From the NCBI RefSeq assembly GCF_017310015.1, contig NZ_CP022297.1, positions 3,534,001-3,598,000 of the forward strand: a stretch of 64,000 nucleotides of DNA, given 5' to 3'. Shown in pieces: positions 29,534 to 39,580 of this stretch (the first letter of the stretch is position 1; every line of letters starts with the position of its first letter). The stretch is from Marinobacterium iners (GTDB lineage: Bacteria; Pseudomonadota; Gammaproteobacteria; Pseudomonadales; Balneatricaceae). A program made the translations under genes and the position numbers. The notes beneath the pieces are model-generated. The model made no database searches and was not told where the DNA came from. It worked only from the letters and a program-made list of their open reading frames with translations.

Positions 29534-32215
29534 TTGTCCACAATAAAAATCACCCGACTTGCTCTGTTCGCTGGTTGCCAATCTGACCTTGATAACCGCA
29601 CGGCCCATGTGGAGCTGGAAATACCTGTATACCTGCCGCCGCAATGGCAAGCACTGCATTTGAACAGAATTCAGGCCGCACTGCGCGCTCTTTGCCCCGG
29701 CAGCGCCTGGCAGCTCGAATATCCTTTTTGGCAAAAACAGGCACCGCTGCCTGAGACGCAAGACTTCGCACAATGGGTGGTTACCCTGACCGTCAGGCTG
29801 CTGCGCGAACTGCGTGAGCCGGTTGCCGGTGGTAAAGTCCTTGAGAACACCCCAAGCCCGGATAACACATCCATACATATTAGGATCGCTATTCCCTGGT
29901 GGCGCAAGGACACGTTGCGCGAGGGGCTCCAGTGGGTGCTGAAGCTTATGTTGCAGCTATGCGATGGCAAAGCAGTACCCGATGCGGGTCAACACAACCC
30001 CCGCTACCTGAAATGGCTGGCACACCACCGGGACAAAGGCCTCGCCCCTAATACCCTGGCCTTTGCCGATGCGGCACGTGTGCGACAGATACCGATCACC
30101 ACCCGTGACCGAGAGCTACTATTGGGCTGGGGACACCTGCAACACCGCTTCGAAAGCAGCTTCACTGGTCGAACATCCGCTCTGGGGGCACGTAACGCCC
30201 GTGACAAGCTCACAACCTATCGCATATTGGAGCGTGCCTTACTTCCCTTTCCACCGACACTGACCGTCAACTCCCGGGCAACGCTTGCAGAGCAGGCCAA
30301 TCACCTGGGCTGGCCAGTGGTGCTGAAACCCGCCACAACTGAACAGGGCATTGGTGTCATGCCCAACATCCAAGACGCGCACACGCTCACGCAAGCATTC
30401 GACACTGTCTGCACGATTACCGACGCCCGCCTGATACTGCAAAAACATATCGCAGGGCAGGATTACCGTTTGCTTGTAGTGCATGGCACCCTGGTAGCGG
30501 CGACTGAACGCCGACCCGCCCAGGTGCGAGGTGACGGCCATCGTAATATTCAACAGCTCATCGGGCAGGCTAATCGAGACCTGAGACGCGGCACCAACAG
30601 CCGCAGCCTGATGAAGCGACTACAGCTTGATGATGAAGCACTCAGTTGCCTGGCACAGCAGGGCTGGCAGCGCACCTCCATACCGCCCGCCGGCACTGCC
30701 GTACTCCTGCGCAGAACCGCCAATATCAGCACCGGCGGCGATGCCGTGGATGTAACCGACATCATCCACCCGGCAAACCGGGCGCTGGCGATTCGTGCTG
30801 CCAGAATTCTGGGCCTGGATATCGCCGGAATCGACTTTATCACCACCGATATCACTGCCCCCTGGATCGACACCGGCGGCGTTATTTGTGAGGTAAATGC
30901 CCAACCGGGCTTCCGGCCCCACTGGCTGGCCACACCGGAGCAAGATATTAACGGCCGGGTTCTGGACCTGATTATCGGCCAAAGCAACTGTCGCATCCCG
31001 ACCGCCGCGATTACCGGTACCAACGGCAAATCGACCACCGCCAATCTGCTGCACCGGATCTGGACCGAAAGCGGCCGCACCGCCGGTGTCTGCACCACCC
31101 AACATGTGAAAATCGGCAATACCCTGATCAGCCGCCAAAACCTGTCCGGTTACCCGGGCGCACGGCTGGTTCTGGAAGACCCGGCCAGTGAAGCCGCCAT
31201 CATCGAACTGCCACGCAAGGGGCTGATCCGGTTTGGGCACCCCTGCGACCGGTATGACGTGGCAGCATTGCTGAATGTACAGGACGATCATCTGGGCGAG
31301 TTTGGCATAGACAGCCTGGAGCAGATGGCCCGTCTCAAAGGTTCTGTACTGGAGCGCGTGCACGGGGCCGCTGTCATCAACGCAGACGACCCACATGCCC
31401 TGGCCCAGCGATGCCGGATACAAGAGCCGGTGAGGCTGTGGCTGTTTTCGTGTAACCCCAACACCAACGCGGCACTGCAGGCCCATATTGCAGCGGGTGG
31501 CGATGCTGTCTATGTCGACGAAACACCGGCCGGGCGCCAGCTGATGATTGCCCAGGGCGGCAGCATGACGACACTGATGACGGTGGCCGATATCGCCTGC
31601 ACCCAGCACGGCCTCATCGGCTGTAATGTAGCCAATGCCCTGGCTGCCACCGCAATAGCTGTTGCACAGGGTATCGACCAGCAGAGCATCAGAAGGGGCC
31701 TGGCGCTGTTCGGGCAGGACCCCACTGAAAACCCCAGCCGGTTTCAGCGTATGTCCGGGTTCCCGTTCGAACTGGTGCTTGATTATGGCCACAACCCGGC
31801 GGGCATACTGACATTGTGCGACTATGCCAGGGAGCATCTGTTGGTATCCGGACGCAAGCGGCTCATATGCTGCACACTGGGCAGTCGGCACCTAAGGCAT
31901 ATAGAGCAGTGCCTGCCGGCCCTGCGTGAGACCTTCGACGATATTTATTTCGCAGGCGACCACGCACGCATCCTCAAAAGCCCGGACTGGAAGCAGCATC
32001 AGCAGCCTGTCCAGCACTATATGGGGACACTGGAAGCCCTGCTGCAGGAACATGGCTTCGACATGAACAACACCCGGCTATTCCAGTCACCGGCACTGGC
32101 GACTGAGTATGCCCTAAAGGAGAGCCAGCCGGGTGACAGGGTCGTGATACTGGCTGAGCCTGAGGATTGCCTGCCGGTCATTGAATCGTTTAAACCCAAC
32201 TGCAGTGCCGTTTAG
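29534..32215 (+). CDS. cphA: Cyanophycin synthetase-like protein (ATP-grasp + Mur ligase)
   Basis: About 893 aa, close to the usual 870-915 of CphA. An N-terminal domain is followed by an ATP-grasp domain (GWPVVLKPATTEQGIG near 258; RLLVVHGTLVAATERRP; IDFITTDIT near 440) and a Mur-ligase domain with P-loop GTNGKSTT near 495, LNVQDDHLG near 580 and DYGHNPAG near 750. CphA uses ATP to join aspartate into a backbone (ATP-grasp) and attach arginine to the side chain (Mur half). Here the usual ARGGILR motif reads PRKGLIR, so the substrate may differ. The start is uncertain: TTG 29534 has GGAG about 9 nt upstream; TTG 29510 is the alternative. No cyanophycinase is present nearby. The convergent partner is an ATP-grasp-only homologue. 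Confidence 0.8.
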   Translation: MSTIKITRLALFAGCQSDLDNRTAHVELEIPVYLPPQWQALHLNRIQAALRALCPGSAWQLEYPFWQKQAPLPETQDFAQWVVTLTVRLLRELREPVAGGKVLENTPSPDNTSIHIRIAIPWWRKDTLREGLQWVLKLMLQLCDGKAVPDAGQHNPRYLKWLAHHRDKGLAPNTLAFADAARVRQIPITTRDRELLLGWGHLQHRFESSFTGRTSALGARNARDKLTTYRILERALLPFPPTLTVNSRATLAEQANHLGWPVVLKPATTEQGIGVMPNIQDAHTLTQAFDTVCTITDARLILQKHIAGQDYRLLVVHGTLVAATERRPAQVRGDGHRNIQQLIGQANRDLRRGTNSRSLMKRLQLDDEALSCLAQQGWQRTSIPPAGTAVLLRRTANISTGGDAVDVTDIIHPANRALAIRAARILGLDIAGIDFITTDITAPWIDTGGVICEVNAQPGFRPHWLATPEQDINGRVLDLIIGQSNCRIPTAAITGTNGKSTTANLLHRIWTESGRTAGVCTTQHVKIGNTLISRQNLSGYPGARLVLEDPASEAAIIELPRKGLIRFGHPCDRYDVAALLNVQDDHLGEFGIDSLEQMARLKGSVLERVHGAAVINADDPHALAQRCRIQEPVRLWLFSCNPNTNAALQAHIAAGGDAVYVDETPAGRQLMIAQGGSMTTLMTVADIACTQHGLIGCNVANALAATAIAVAQGIDQQSIRRGLALFGQDPTENPSRFQRMSGFPFELVLDYGHNPAGILTLCDYAREHLLVSGRKRLICCTLGSRHLRHIEQCLPALRETFDDIYFAGDHARILKSPDWKQHQQPVQHYMGTLEALLQEHGFDMNNTRLFQSPALATEYALKESQPGDRVVILAEPEDCLPVIESFKPNCSAV

Positions 32216-32268
32216 TCTGCGCATATCAAGCAAAAGCCGATTGTGGCGTTTGAGGTGAAGAGCCTGCC

Positions 32269-34017
32269 TTAAGCGGACGTGCTAACTGCCGAAAGCACCT
32301 GCATCCATTCAGGAGCAAGTGTGCATCCAAGATATTCAACCTTATCCACTTTATCCACAGGCAGGCCCTGGCGCGTAATCTCCTGCTCTGAGCAGATTAC
32401 CAGAAGCGACGTAACGCTTTTGTTGCGCAATGCAGCCCTGACAGCCGGCCAGGGTTCTGCAGGCTCACACGTGAACAGCGCTTCACCGACCCGCAGCTGT
32501 TCACCACAGGCCATGGCCTGACCGGCAGGAAGCGGCGTATGTTTCTGCTGCTCCAGTGCAGCCTCCCGACGGTCTTCCATCACGACGTGAAGCGTTACCG
32601 GTATACGCTGCGGTATATCGCCCAACACCATGTGACCGATACGGCTTTCACTCCAGCCCGCCGCGACACAGGCATCCAGTCCCGGCGTTGTGTTGATTTC
32701 GATAAAGGCACCGACACCCATGGCGGGTGGCGCACTGATATCCGTCGTGATGTAGTCCAGCCCGGCGGTTGCAATGCCGAATGTTTGGGCAACCTGTTCC
32801 GCCATAGCTTTGAGCTGGGGGTGGACCTGGTCGGTATAGTCATCGCAACTGCCGCCAGTCGACAGGTTGGCATTGCTGCGCAGAGACAGCCGTTGGCCCG
32901 CTGGCAGGCACGTATCCAGTGTCATACCCTGCGCAGCCAGATGCGCCACCAAATAGTGATCCTTCATAATGGGACGCAGGTAACGGCTTTTAACCAGGTT
33001 GGCGGATCGGGTCCGGTTCAGTTCATCCACCAACTCGGTTACCGTTGAGTGACCATCCCCTGTCACGCAGGCAGGACGGCGCCGGATCGCGGCAACCAGC
33101 TGGCCCGACACCAAAACCAAGCGGCAATCATCGCCGGGTTGATGCGACTCGATCATCAAAGGCCCGGTGGGGGCGAGGCGCCGGGCGTGGCTGTAAGCAG
33201 CCTCAAGCCCCGCCTGATCGGTGATGGCAGCCGTAACCCCCTTGCCACCCCCACACGAAACCGGTTTAACCACACAGGGGTAACCGATCCGCTGCGCCGC
33301 CACGTGCAGCTGGGCAGTGTCATTCACTCTTTCGAAACGTGGTGTGGGTAAGCCCAGTGACTGAAATATCTGTTTGGAAAGTGGTTTATCGCTCTGCCAG
33401 CGGCTGCCCAGTGCCGCATCATCATTCGAGAAAGACTCGAAAAACACGCGGCTGTGTACCCCCCAGCCGAACTGCCAAAACCGGCTGCCAGGCACAAAAG
33501 GCAACACGGGGCTATTCTGTGCCCGTGCCGCCACCCGAAGTATACGGGCCTGATAGTCGGGGTGATGCCGGCGACATGCCTGCTCTATATCGGCCAATCG
33601 AGCATTCAATGCCTGCATATCCAGAGAACCGTTCTGAACCGCAGTTAAGGTGCGAAGGCCCCGTTCAAACACCGCACGGGACAGCTGAGGCTCATGAAAG
33701 CCAAGCCAGCAGCACAGACGGCCCGACAGATCCCGCCGGACACCACCGGCCTGCAGGTCACCGCGCACCTCGTTCAGTACACCAAGCGACCACTGAATCA
33801 CCGCCTGCAATATCGCAACTGAATCACAGGCGTCAGCCTGACCGTTAGACTCAGATGTTGTTCCGTCAACCCATGCCGTAAACCGGCGGGTGAACTCGGC
33901 CGCCGCAGCCCATGTTAAAGGCGTGCGTGCGGATTCCAGATCCAGTACGGCCACAACGACCGGCTCCGTCGTGAACGGGTTGGGGCCATGAAACTCGTGT
34001 TGCCAGCTCAGCTGCAT
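32269..34017 (-). CDS. Cyanophycin synthetase-like ATP-grasp protein lacking the Mur-ligase half
   Basis: About 582 aa from the ATG at 34017, chosen because AGGA lies about 9 nt upstream and because the resulting N-terminus places FHGPNPF about 10 residues in, as in CphA. ATGs at 34077 and 34029 are alternatives. It has the CphA-like N-terminal domain, the linker FGWGVHSRVFFESFSNDD (compare GYGVHQ...SN in CphA), and an ATP-grasp domain with VVKPVSCGGGKGVTAA near 253 and EINTTPGLD near 443. It then has only a 130-residue tail with no Mur P-loop. It converges on the full-length homologue with a 53-base gap. The pair may make a cyanophycin-like or other branched peptide polymer, or a simpler dipeptide-type product; the product cannot be read from sequence. 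Confidence 0.75.
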   Translation of the reverse strand: MQLSWQHEFHGPNPFTTEPVVVAVLDLESARTPLTWAAAAEFTRRFTAWVDGTTSESNGQADACDSVAILQAVIQWSLGVLNEVRGDLQAGGVRRDLSGRLCCWLGFHEPQLSRAVFERGLRTLTAVQNGSLDMQALNARLADIEQACRRHHPDYQARILRVAARAQNSPVLPFVPGSRFWQFGWGVHSRVFFESFSNDDAALGSRWQSDKPLSKQIFQSLGLPTPRFERVNDTAQLHVAAQRIGYPCVVKPVSCGGGKGVTAAITDQAGLEAAYSHARRLAPTGPLMIESHQPGDDCRLVLVSGQLVAAIRRRPACVTGDGHSTVTELVDELNRTRSANLVKSRYLRPIMKDHYLVAHLAAQGMTLDTCLPAGQRLSLRSNANLSTGGSCDDYTDQVHPQLKAMAEQVAQTFGIATAGLDYITTDISAPPAMGVGAFIEINTTPGLDACVAAGWSESRIGHMVLGDIPQRIPVTLHVVMEDRREAALEQQKHTPLPAGQAMACGEQLRVGEALFTCEPAEPWPAVRAALRNKSVTSLLVICSEQEITRQGLPVDKVDKVEYLGCTLAPEWMQVLSAVSTSA

Positions 34018-34253
34018 CTGGATTGACATCCTTTCGTTGTTCATCAGCAAAAGCGACCTAAATGCCGCTTCTCGCACGCCAGTTCACCGACCAGTCAGGC
34101 AGCACTTTTACCCCAGAGCGGTCGCGCAGGCGATACTGGTGAGTATACATCCCTCAGCGCAAAGCGGACGTTGGCTTTTGCGGCACCTCATCCTGTGACG
34201 ATACCGGTTTTGTTTGAGGTTGAGCACTTATAAACAAAAATAGATGAAAGACA

Positions 34254-34281
34254 ACAAAAGGGCGCAAGTGCGCCCTTTTGT
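34254..34281 (-). terminator. Intrinsic terminator of the split RTX gene
   Basis: A perfect 13-bp inverted repeat (ACAAAAGGGCGCA / TGCGCCCTTTTGT) separated by two bases, 20 bases after the stop at 34301. On the minus strand the stem ends in a T-rich run, as expected for termination of the RTX/cadherin-like transcript. Confidence 0.7.
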
Positions 34282-35029
34282 CATTAGCAGATCACCTGCA
34301 TTACACCAGCCACATATCCGGCATAATCTGTATCTGAACTTCCTGTACTGTTCCGTCAAACGAGACCAGGTCAAACGAGTCAGACCATGACGGTAATGAG
34401 GGAGGGCCTTCTGGATTGAAGGGGCTCTCAGGGGGTGGAAGCACTTCACTCTCAGGGTTAAAGATATACTCCCATTCACCATTTTCAGTGACGGTATAAG
34501 AGCCGTAGGCTGTAGTGCCGTTGGTTACGACCTGGAACGTGTCCTGAGGGGTGCCGTTATCGATATCCGTATTGTCTGCATCACCTGTGACACGCCAGTT
34601 TGGTTCGACAGGCTCAGGGCCTTCAATAAACCCAGCTATTACCAATTCACCGCTGAGATCGCCTGAAAACTCGGCGGCATCATTGAGCCCATAGACTTCA
34701 ACATGTGCGATCGCTGATGAGATTGCTCCCTCTGAGTCGATGACCGTGAACAGAAAACGATCAATTATTGACTCCCCCGCTGCCAAAGACTGAATGTTGG
34801 TGGCTGAGGCTGGGTCATACTCGACGCCATTTTCACCGATTGAAACCGATGCACCCTGTTCAGATGTAGCCCCAACTGAAAATAATGACAGCGTATCGTC
34901 GGCATCGACATCCGTTGAGTTGGCCATGATGGCAGAGGCATCAAACGTCGTGACGACATCTTCGGTTTGCTGATCAATACTCTCTTTGGCAATTGTGGCT
35001 TCACCAATTTTCATCGTCGCACCCACTAG

Positions 35030-36328
35030 CAGGCTGTTGAAAATCTGACAGACTTCAACAGCCATGTTTGTTTTTTGATCAATTTTGGCGCCGCTGAATC
35101 GTGTTTTTAGCCATTTTGGACTATATATTCGGTGCTCAGCAGCCATTCCGGGCCTTCAAGAGGACTATCCCTGTAGATTGCGCATGCGGACCAGGTTCCA
35201 ACCCATCATCGTGAACTGGAACAGGCTGTGAACCTTCTCCCGACCGCGCATCATCACTTGCCGGATGGGTCCAATGGTTTTACCCCAGCCAAAGGGTTCT
35301 TCTACCCGCTTTCGTTGACGCATGCTGATTGTGTAACCCGCATGGCGACTGGTACGCCCATCAATCGCGGAGCCCCCAGGTCGGCTTTCATTTCGTGCCA
35401 CATGGGGCGTTATCTTCATCTTTCGACAAGCCGAAACAAAGCCCTGGGTATCGTAGTTTTTGTCAGCCCCCACCGTTTTGCGATGACTGCCCTGCAGCCT
35501 GGCCAGCAGTTCAGCTGCAACATCGCGTTCAGCCGTACCTGTTGCGAGGCTGGCCGCCGCCTTCACAATCAGGCCATTGCGATTTTCCATGACCGTGTGC
35601 CCCATGTACGCCATGCGTGACTCACTACCCCGCGACTTCTTGGCCAGTCGAGCCTCTGGATCTGTGGTAGATGCGTGGGTCTCATTACTGCGCTTCTCAC
35701 CCCTGAAGTTGCGTTCAGCATTGCGTCCGGCAGGACCATCGTCATCTGTATTGCCCGTACCGTCCTTACGGCGAAAGCTCTTCTGTGATGCCCAGGCCTG
35801 GATCAGCGTCCCATCGACGCTGAAATGCTCGTCTGAAAGCAGACTGCGCTCCCGTGCCAGACTGACCACCTCTTCAAACAGATGAGTAACGACATCATGC
35901 TCCAGCAGTCGATCCCGGTTGGTGCTGAAACTTGAGTGGTGCCATACCAGGTCATCAATGGTCAGCCCAACGAACCAGCGGTACAGCAGGTTGTAGCTGA
36001 TCTGTTCTACCAGCTGCCGTTCACTGCGAATCGAGAACAGGACTTGCAACAGCTGTGCACGAATCAGACGCTCAGGCGGGATCGACTGACGGCCACCTTC
36101 GGCGTAGATCTGATCAAATAGCCAGTTGAGCCGCTTCATGGCCTCATCGATCAGTTGCCGAATCGGTCGTAATGGGTGTTCACTGGGAACGAAGGTGTCC
36201 AGATGGACGGTCGTGAACAATGACTCCTGAATGATGTCTTCGCCGCGCATATTGGGTCGTGTCAGTCGGTTATTGATGCGGATAGTCTACCAAGGCCCCA
36301 TTTTGTGGGGTAGAAAATCAACAGCCTG
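35030..36328 (-). mobile_element. IS5-family insertion sequence, 1299 bp
   Basis: Terminal inverted repeats CAGGCTGTTGA (35030-35040) and TCAACAGCCTG (36318-36328) bound one transposase gene. The element is flanked by direct repeats CTAG at 35026-35029 and 36329-36332, matching the YTAR-type 4-bp target duplication of IS5-group elements. Ends and duplication are intact, which suggests a recent and possibly still mobile copy. It has inactivated an RTX protein gene. Confidence 0.92.
35165..36250 (-). CDS. IS5-family transposase
   Basis: A 361-aa DDE transposase. The N-terminal DUF772-type segment (HPLRPIRQLIDEAM; QLLQVLFSIRSERQLVEQ) is followed by the DDE catalytic domain: HFSVDGTLIQAW around residues 142-153 supplies the first aspartate, VGADKNYDTQGF near 264 the second, and RKRVEEPFGWGK near 329 the glutamate. 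Length is typical. It catalyses cut-and-paste movement of its IS. The frame is complete, with no frameshift or internal stop. Confidence 0.92.
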   Translation of the reverse strand: MRGEDIIQESLFTTVHLDTFVPSEHPLRPIRQLIDEAMKRLNWLFDQIYAEGGRQSIPPERLIRAQLLQVLFSIRSERQLVEQISYNLLYRWFVGLTIDDLVWHHSSFSTNRDRLLEHDVVTHLFEEVVSLARERSLLSDEHFSVDGTLIQAWASQKSFRRKDGTGNTDDDGPAGRNAERNFRGEKRSNETHASTTDPEARLAKKSRGSESRMAYMGHTVMENRNGLIVKAAASLATGTAERDVAAELLARLQGSHRKTVGADKNYDTQGFVSACRKMKITPHVARNESRPGGSAIDGRTSRHAGYTISMRQRKRVEEPFGWGKTIGPIRQVMMRGREKVHSLFQFTMMGWNLVRMRNLQG

Positions 36329-37868
36329 CTAGACCACCTTGAGTGGCATCGTAGGAGCCCACACGAAAATCAAGAACGAAGTTACCTGACTGAGCAAGGT
36401 CAACCTCATACTCCTGGATACCGGTACTGCCTGAAAAGCCCGTATTGTACTCAAATACCGTTTCTACAATTTCATGTGTGTCTGCGTCACGAATGTAGCC
36501 AAAGCCAAGCGCATAATCACCACCGGAGTTTAACTCGTAGGTAAAACTGAGTGTATCGCCCGCCGACGCAGTGAATGTGTTGCTCATGATGGAAGGCCCG
36601 TACGCATTGCCACCATAATTGTTGCCAGCCAGATACCCCTCGAAACTTAACACGGCAACAGCCGAGTCACTATTCCAGAAGCCCGTACGGTCAATTTCAG
36701 CCGTGCTGAAGTACGTGCTGGGCAAGTCGGTCGTTGCCGTACTCACGGACCAGCTGTTGAAATCCGGCTGTTCGTCAAACTCACCGTTCACCAGCAGATT
36801 GGCGATAAAACTGACATTACCCGCCACCGGCGCATCGTTTCGGCCTGTCAGGGTCAATTCAACACTGGCCGTGTCGGTGATGCCACTGCCGTTGTCCAAC
36901 GTGTACTCGAATTGGGTGACCAGTGTGTCGCCTTCATCCAGATAGTCGTAGCCGGTTTCGCCATCCGCAAACCGGATGACGCCGTTGCTCAGGTAAACAT
37001 TGACCCCTTCGGTGGTGGTGCCGACCAAGCCGTTTTCGTCAGTTACGATCGACAGTTGTGTGTTGTATTTGAGGTTTACGTCGTTGGCCAGCAGGTCCGC
37101 CACGGCGATGGCCAGGTTGTTTTCTTCACCTGCAGCGGTGTCATCCTCTGCAATGACACCACCGACTGTGTAGGTTTCGCCGTCGATTTCCAACCGCTCA
37201 ATCTGATATAGCGTATCCTGGCTACCGGTTGTGGATATTTTCAACGCACTGCCGTACCAGCCAAAACTGTAGTCGCTGACTGGGCCAGCATACACGGCGG
37301 TGTCAATACCACTGCCACCGTAGAGCCGATCAAAGCCTGCACCGCCGATCAGACGATCATCACCCGCCCCACCCTGCACGATATCATTACCGTCACCGCC
37401 ATCAATCGTGTCATTACCGGCTTCGCCATACAGCATATCGTTGCCGGTACCACCAAAGAGGTGATCATCGCCCAAACCGCCGAGCAGGTAGTCGTTACCG
37501 CCGCCGCCATAGAGCCAGTCGTTGCCAGCGCCGCCATAAAGGCGGTCTGCCGAACGGCTCGCGGCCAGGGACTCGTCCTCGATGATGTGCCCATCAATCA
37601 GGTACACACCGTATCCGTAGAGGTAGTCGTCATCATTACTGCCGCGCAGGTATGAATAGGTGCGGCTAGAGGTATAAATCGCCATCAGTGTAACTCCTTG
37701 TTAATGACCATGGCCGGGGGTAACCATGCAGGTGTTGACTTCATGTACATCGATTCGGAATTTTATTATCACCAAAGATACGGTCATTTCCAGTGTATTA
37801 AACACTTAATTGAATCGACATGAGATACATCATAAGGTCAACATCACTCAACCGCACGTACATACTCT

Positions 37869-38312
37869 CTATACGAGACCCCTCTCGCATGATGCATCAC
37901 CAGATGCGTAGTCCGGGTGACTCTTCTCTTCTGTCAGCTCACTGCCCAGCAGGGTGTCGATCTCGCGTTTGAGCTGTGCCCGCTGGTCATTGAGCCGGTA
38001 CACGCTGCGTGACAGCTGGATGAATGCATCGTCAAAGCACTGCCGGGCTTCATGTGCCCGTTTGCCGTTTTCGATGTCCCATAGCTGGTCATTGACGGCT
38101 TTAAGGGCCTGTCTGAGGTCATTCAGTTCGGCGGGGTATCGGGCGGTGTCGCCCACGATTTCTTCCAGTGCCGCCTGTTCGCGGGCGATGTTGCGTTGTT
38201 TGGTGGGGTCTTGAATGCGTTCGCGCTTGATCGCCAGGATCGACAGCTTGTCGAACACCTCACCCCAGGCCACGGGGATCAGGGGCCGGGCGGGCCAGGC
38301 GGGTTTATGCAT
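37869..38312 (-). CDS. DUF6165 family protein
   Basis: A 147-aa protein. Start chosen at ATG 38312 because the family motif PVAWGEVFDKLSILAIKRERI begins soon after; it overlaps the stop of the upstream glycosyltransferase by 8 bases, so translation is coupled. The rest is largely helical with charged heptads (QAALEEIV, ALKAVNDQLWDIENGKR, LNDQRAQLKREIDTLL), suggesting a coiled coil. Members of this family are commonly encoded beside sugar-transfer genes, which fits here. The molecular role is unknown; an accessory of the coupled glycosyltransferase is an inference. Confidence 0.7.
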   Translation of the reverse strand: MHKPAWPARPLIPVAWGEVFDKLSILAIKRERIQDPTKQRNIAREQAALEEIVGDTARYPAELNDLRQALKAVNDQLWDIENGKRAHEARQCFDDAFIQLSRSVYRLNDQRAQLKREIDTLLGSELTEEKSHPDYASGDASCERGLV

Positions 38313-39561
38313 GATGGGGTGCCTCCGTGTCGGTGGGGTCAACAAGCCTGTGTATGACCTGCTCAATCGCCGCCAACCAGCAGCCTTCAAAGTAGGCCTT
38401 TTCGTCCGGGTTGTTCAGGGCATCGGCCGAGAGTTTATAGTGGTGTGCGTAGCGCTGTTCGTGGTCTACGTCGATCGCGGTCAGCTGCGGCTGGTAGGGC
38501 AGCATGCCGTTATCATACCAGCCAAGGCCCATGAACAGCCCAACCGTGCGCTGGCCGACGGCGTTGGCCGCATGCAGTACAAACGAGTTGCAACAGATGG
38601 TGCTGTCTACCGCCGACAGTGCCCCGTAGAGTTCATTCAAGCTGCGGTCGCGTATGAACAGCAGCGGACAGTTGACTGAGTGGGCGACGGTCGCAACGGT
38701 TTTATCATCGGTGACGACACGATGGCCCTGTTGCTTGAGTGCCTCGCACAATCGTACCAGCGCGGGCTCGGGTATGGAGCGCAGGGGCGTTGAGGCGGTG
38801 GCGTGCACAAAGGTGTCTGCCACAATACCGTGTGGCCTTGACTCGACCACGGTGGCGCTGCCACGGGCAAAGTCGTCCGCATCGATGTTGGCACAGGATG
38901 CCTGCTTGAGTTCAGGTATGATCCGCTCCGGTGACACTCCCAGGTTCAGCAGGTGAAAATCCGGCCAGGGCACGCCCCTGAATCCCGGCAACGACACAAA
39001 GCCGGAAAAATCAAAACAGGCATCATACTCACGCCATTCGTCCAGGCGGATGGGTGTGGTGCGGATGCGCGTCACCCAGGGCTCGTGCTTGAGCACATAG
39101 TCCGGTTTGGTGGCGGTCCATGAGCGGATTACGTCCACCTCGATCAGGGGGTGGATCGCTTTCAGCAGGGGTAATACCAACCGAAACGCCTGGGCGCCGA
39201 CCAGGTTATCGCCCAGCCCTGTGCCCAGGGCATTGAACAGCGCCAAGCGCAACGGTTGACCGGGGCGGATGCGCTGACGCAGTTGGGTGGCAATCTGTGG
39301 GGCCAGCGGCAACAGTGTGGGCCTGCCCTCGTGCCCGTTGAGTGTGATGGGCAGTGTAAAGGACGGATTTTGAGTGGGGTCCAGCACACGGCACTCGACC
39401 CCGGTTTTTTCGGCACTGGCGGCGATGCGTTTTTGGCCCTGACGGGTATCAAGATAGATTTCGTAGGGGGTGACCTGCACGAGGTCACTCGGGGCCACAA
39501 ACGGATAGGGCGATTCGCCCAGTTTGCCGATAAAGGTTTTTGTCACAATAAAGGCTTGCAT
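38305..39561 (-). CDS. GT9-like glycosyltransferase
   Basis: A 418-aa protein. Start set at ATG 39561 (MQAFIV; GAAGG 6-10 nt upstream). A longer in-frame start at 39627 would place a terminator hairpin inside the coding region and is rejected. The heptosyltransferase-like pattern is visible: FNALGTGLGDNLVGAQAF near 109-126, and a C-terminal donor-site region with HATASTPLRSIPE, LYGALSAVDSTICCNSFVLH and GQRTVGLFMG. Such enzymes transfer sugars from nucleotide donors. Its position between two exported RTX proteins and its coupling to DUF6165 suggest glycosylation of the surface protein. The acceptor is not identifiable. Confidence 0.72.
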   Translation of the reverse strand: MQAFIVTKTFIGKLGESPYPFVAPSDLVQVTPYEIYLDTRQGQKRIAASAEKTGVECRVLDPTQNPSFTLPITLNGHEGRPTLLPLAPQIATQLRQRIRPGQPLRLALFNALGTGLGDNLVGAQAFRLVLPLLKAIHPLIEVDVIRSWTATKPDYVLKHEPWVTRIRTTPIRLDEWREYDACFDFSGFVSLPGFRGVPWPDFHLLNLGVSPERIIPELKQASCANIDADDFARGSATVVESRPHGIVADTFVHATASTPLRSIPEPALVRLCEALKQQGHRVVTDDKTVATVAHSVNCPLLFIRDRSLNELYGALSAVDSTICCNSFVLHAANAVGQRTVGLFMGLGWYDNGMLPYQPQLTAIDVDHEQRYAHHYKLSADALNNPDEKAYFEGCWLAAIEQVIHRLVDPTDTEAPHHA

Positions 39562-39580
39562 GGTCTTCCTTCCATAAACA

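Larger units (their letters stand above)
34301..37685 (-). pseudogene. RTX/cadherin-like protein gene interrupted by IS5-family element
   Basis: The 5' part (37685-36333) starts at an ATG with AAGGAG 8 nt upstream. It encodes six or more RTX repeats at residues about 45-125 (GGAGNDWLYGGGGNDYLLGG), a cadherin/VCBS-like segment with NDAPVAG near 290, and a lectin-like jelly-roll segment. The 3' part (35025-34301) encodes another VCBS-like segment (ITD/GTT-AYGSYTVTENGEW) and a short tail. An IS5-family element sits between the two halves. Removing the IS and one copy of the 4-bp duplication CTAG joins the halves in frame (QGGL then VGATMKIG) to give 693 codons plus a stop, so the intact gene made a 693-aa exported RTX protein. 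At present the first half ends four residues after the junction with L-A-G-C and a stop. Confidence 0.85.

Noticed and set aside
29333..31891. Minus-strand frames over the cyanophycin-like gene, including 30620-31891 (423 codons)
   Set aside because: Antisense to a gene with unmistakable ATP-grasp and Mur-ligase motifs; no RBS or domain of their own.
35030..35146. Start of the 281-codon frame (MAAEHRIYSPKW...) as an independent gene
   Set aside because: Its first 38 codons are IS5-element sequence; the rest is the 3' half of the interrupted RTX gene.
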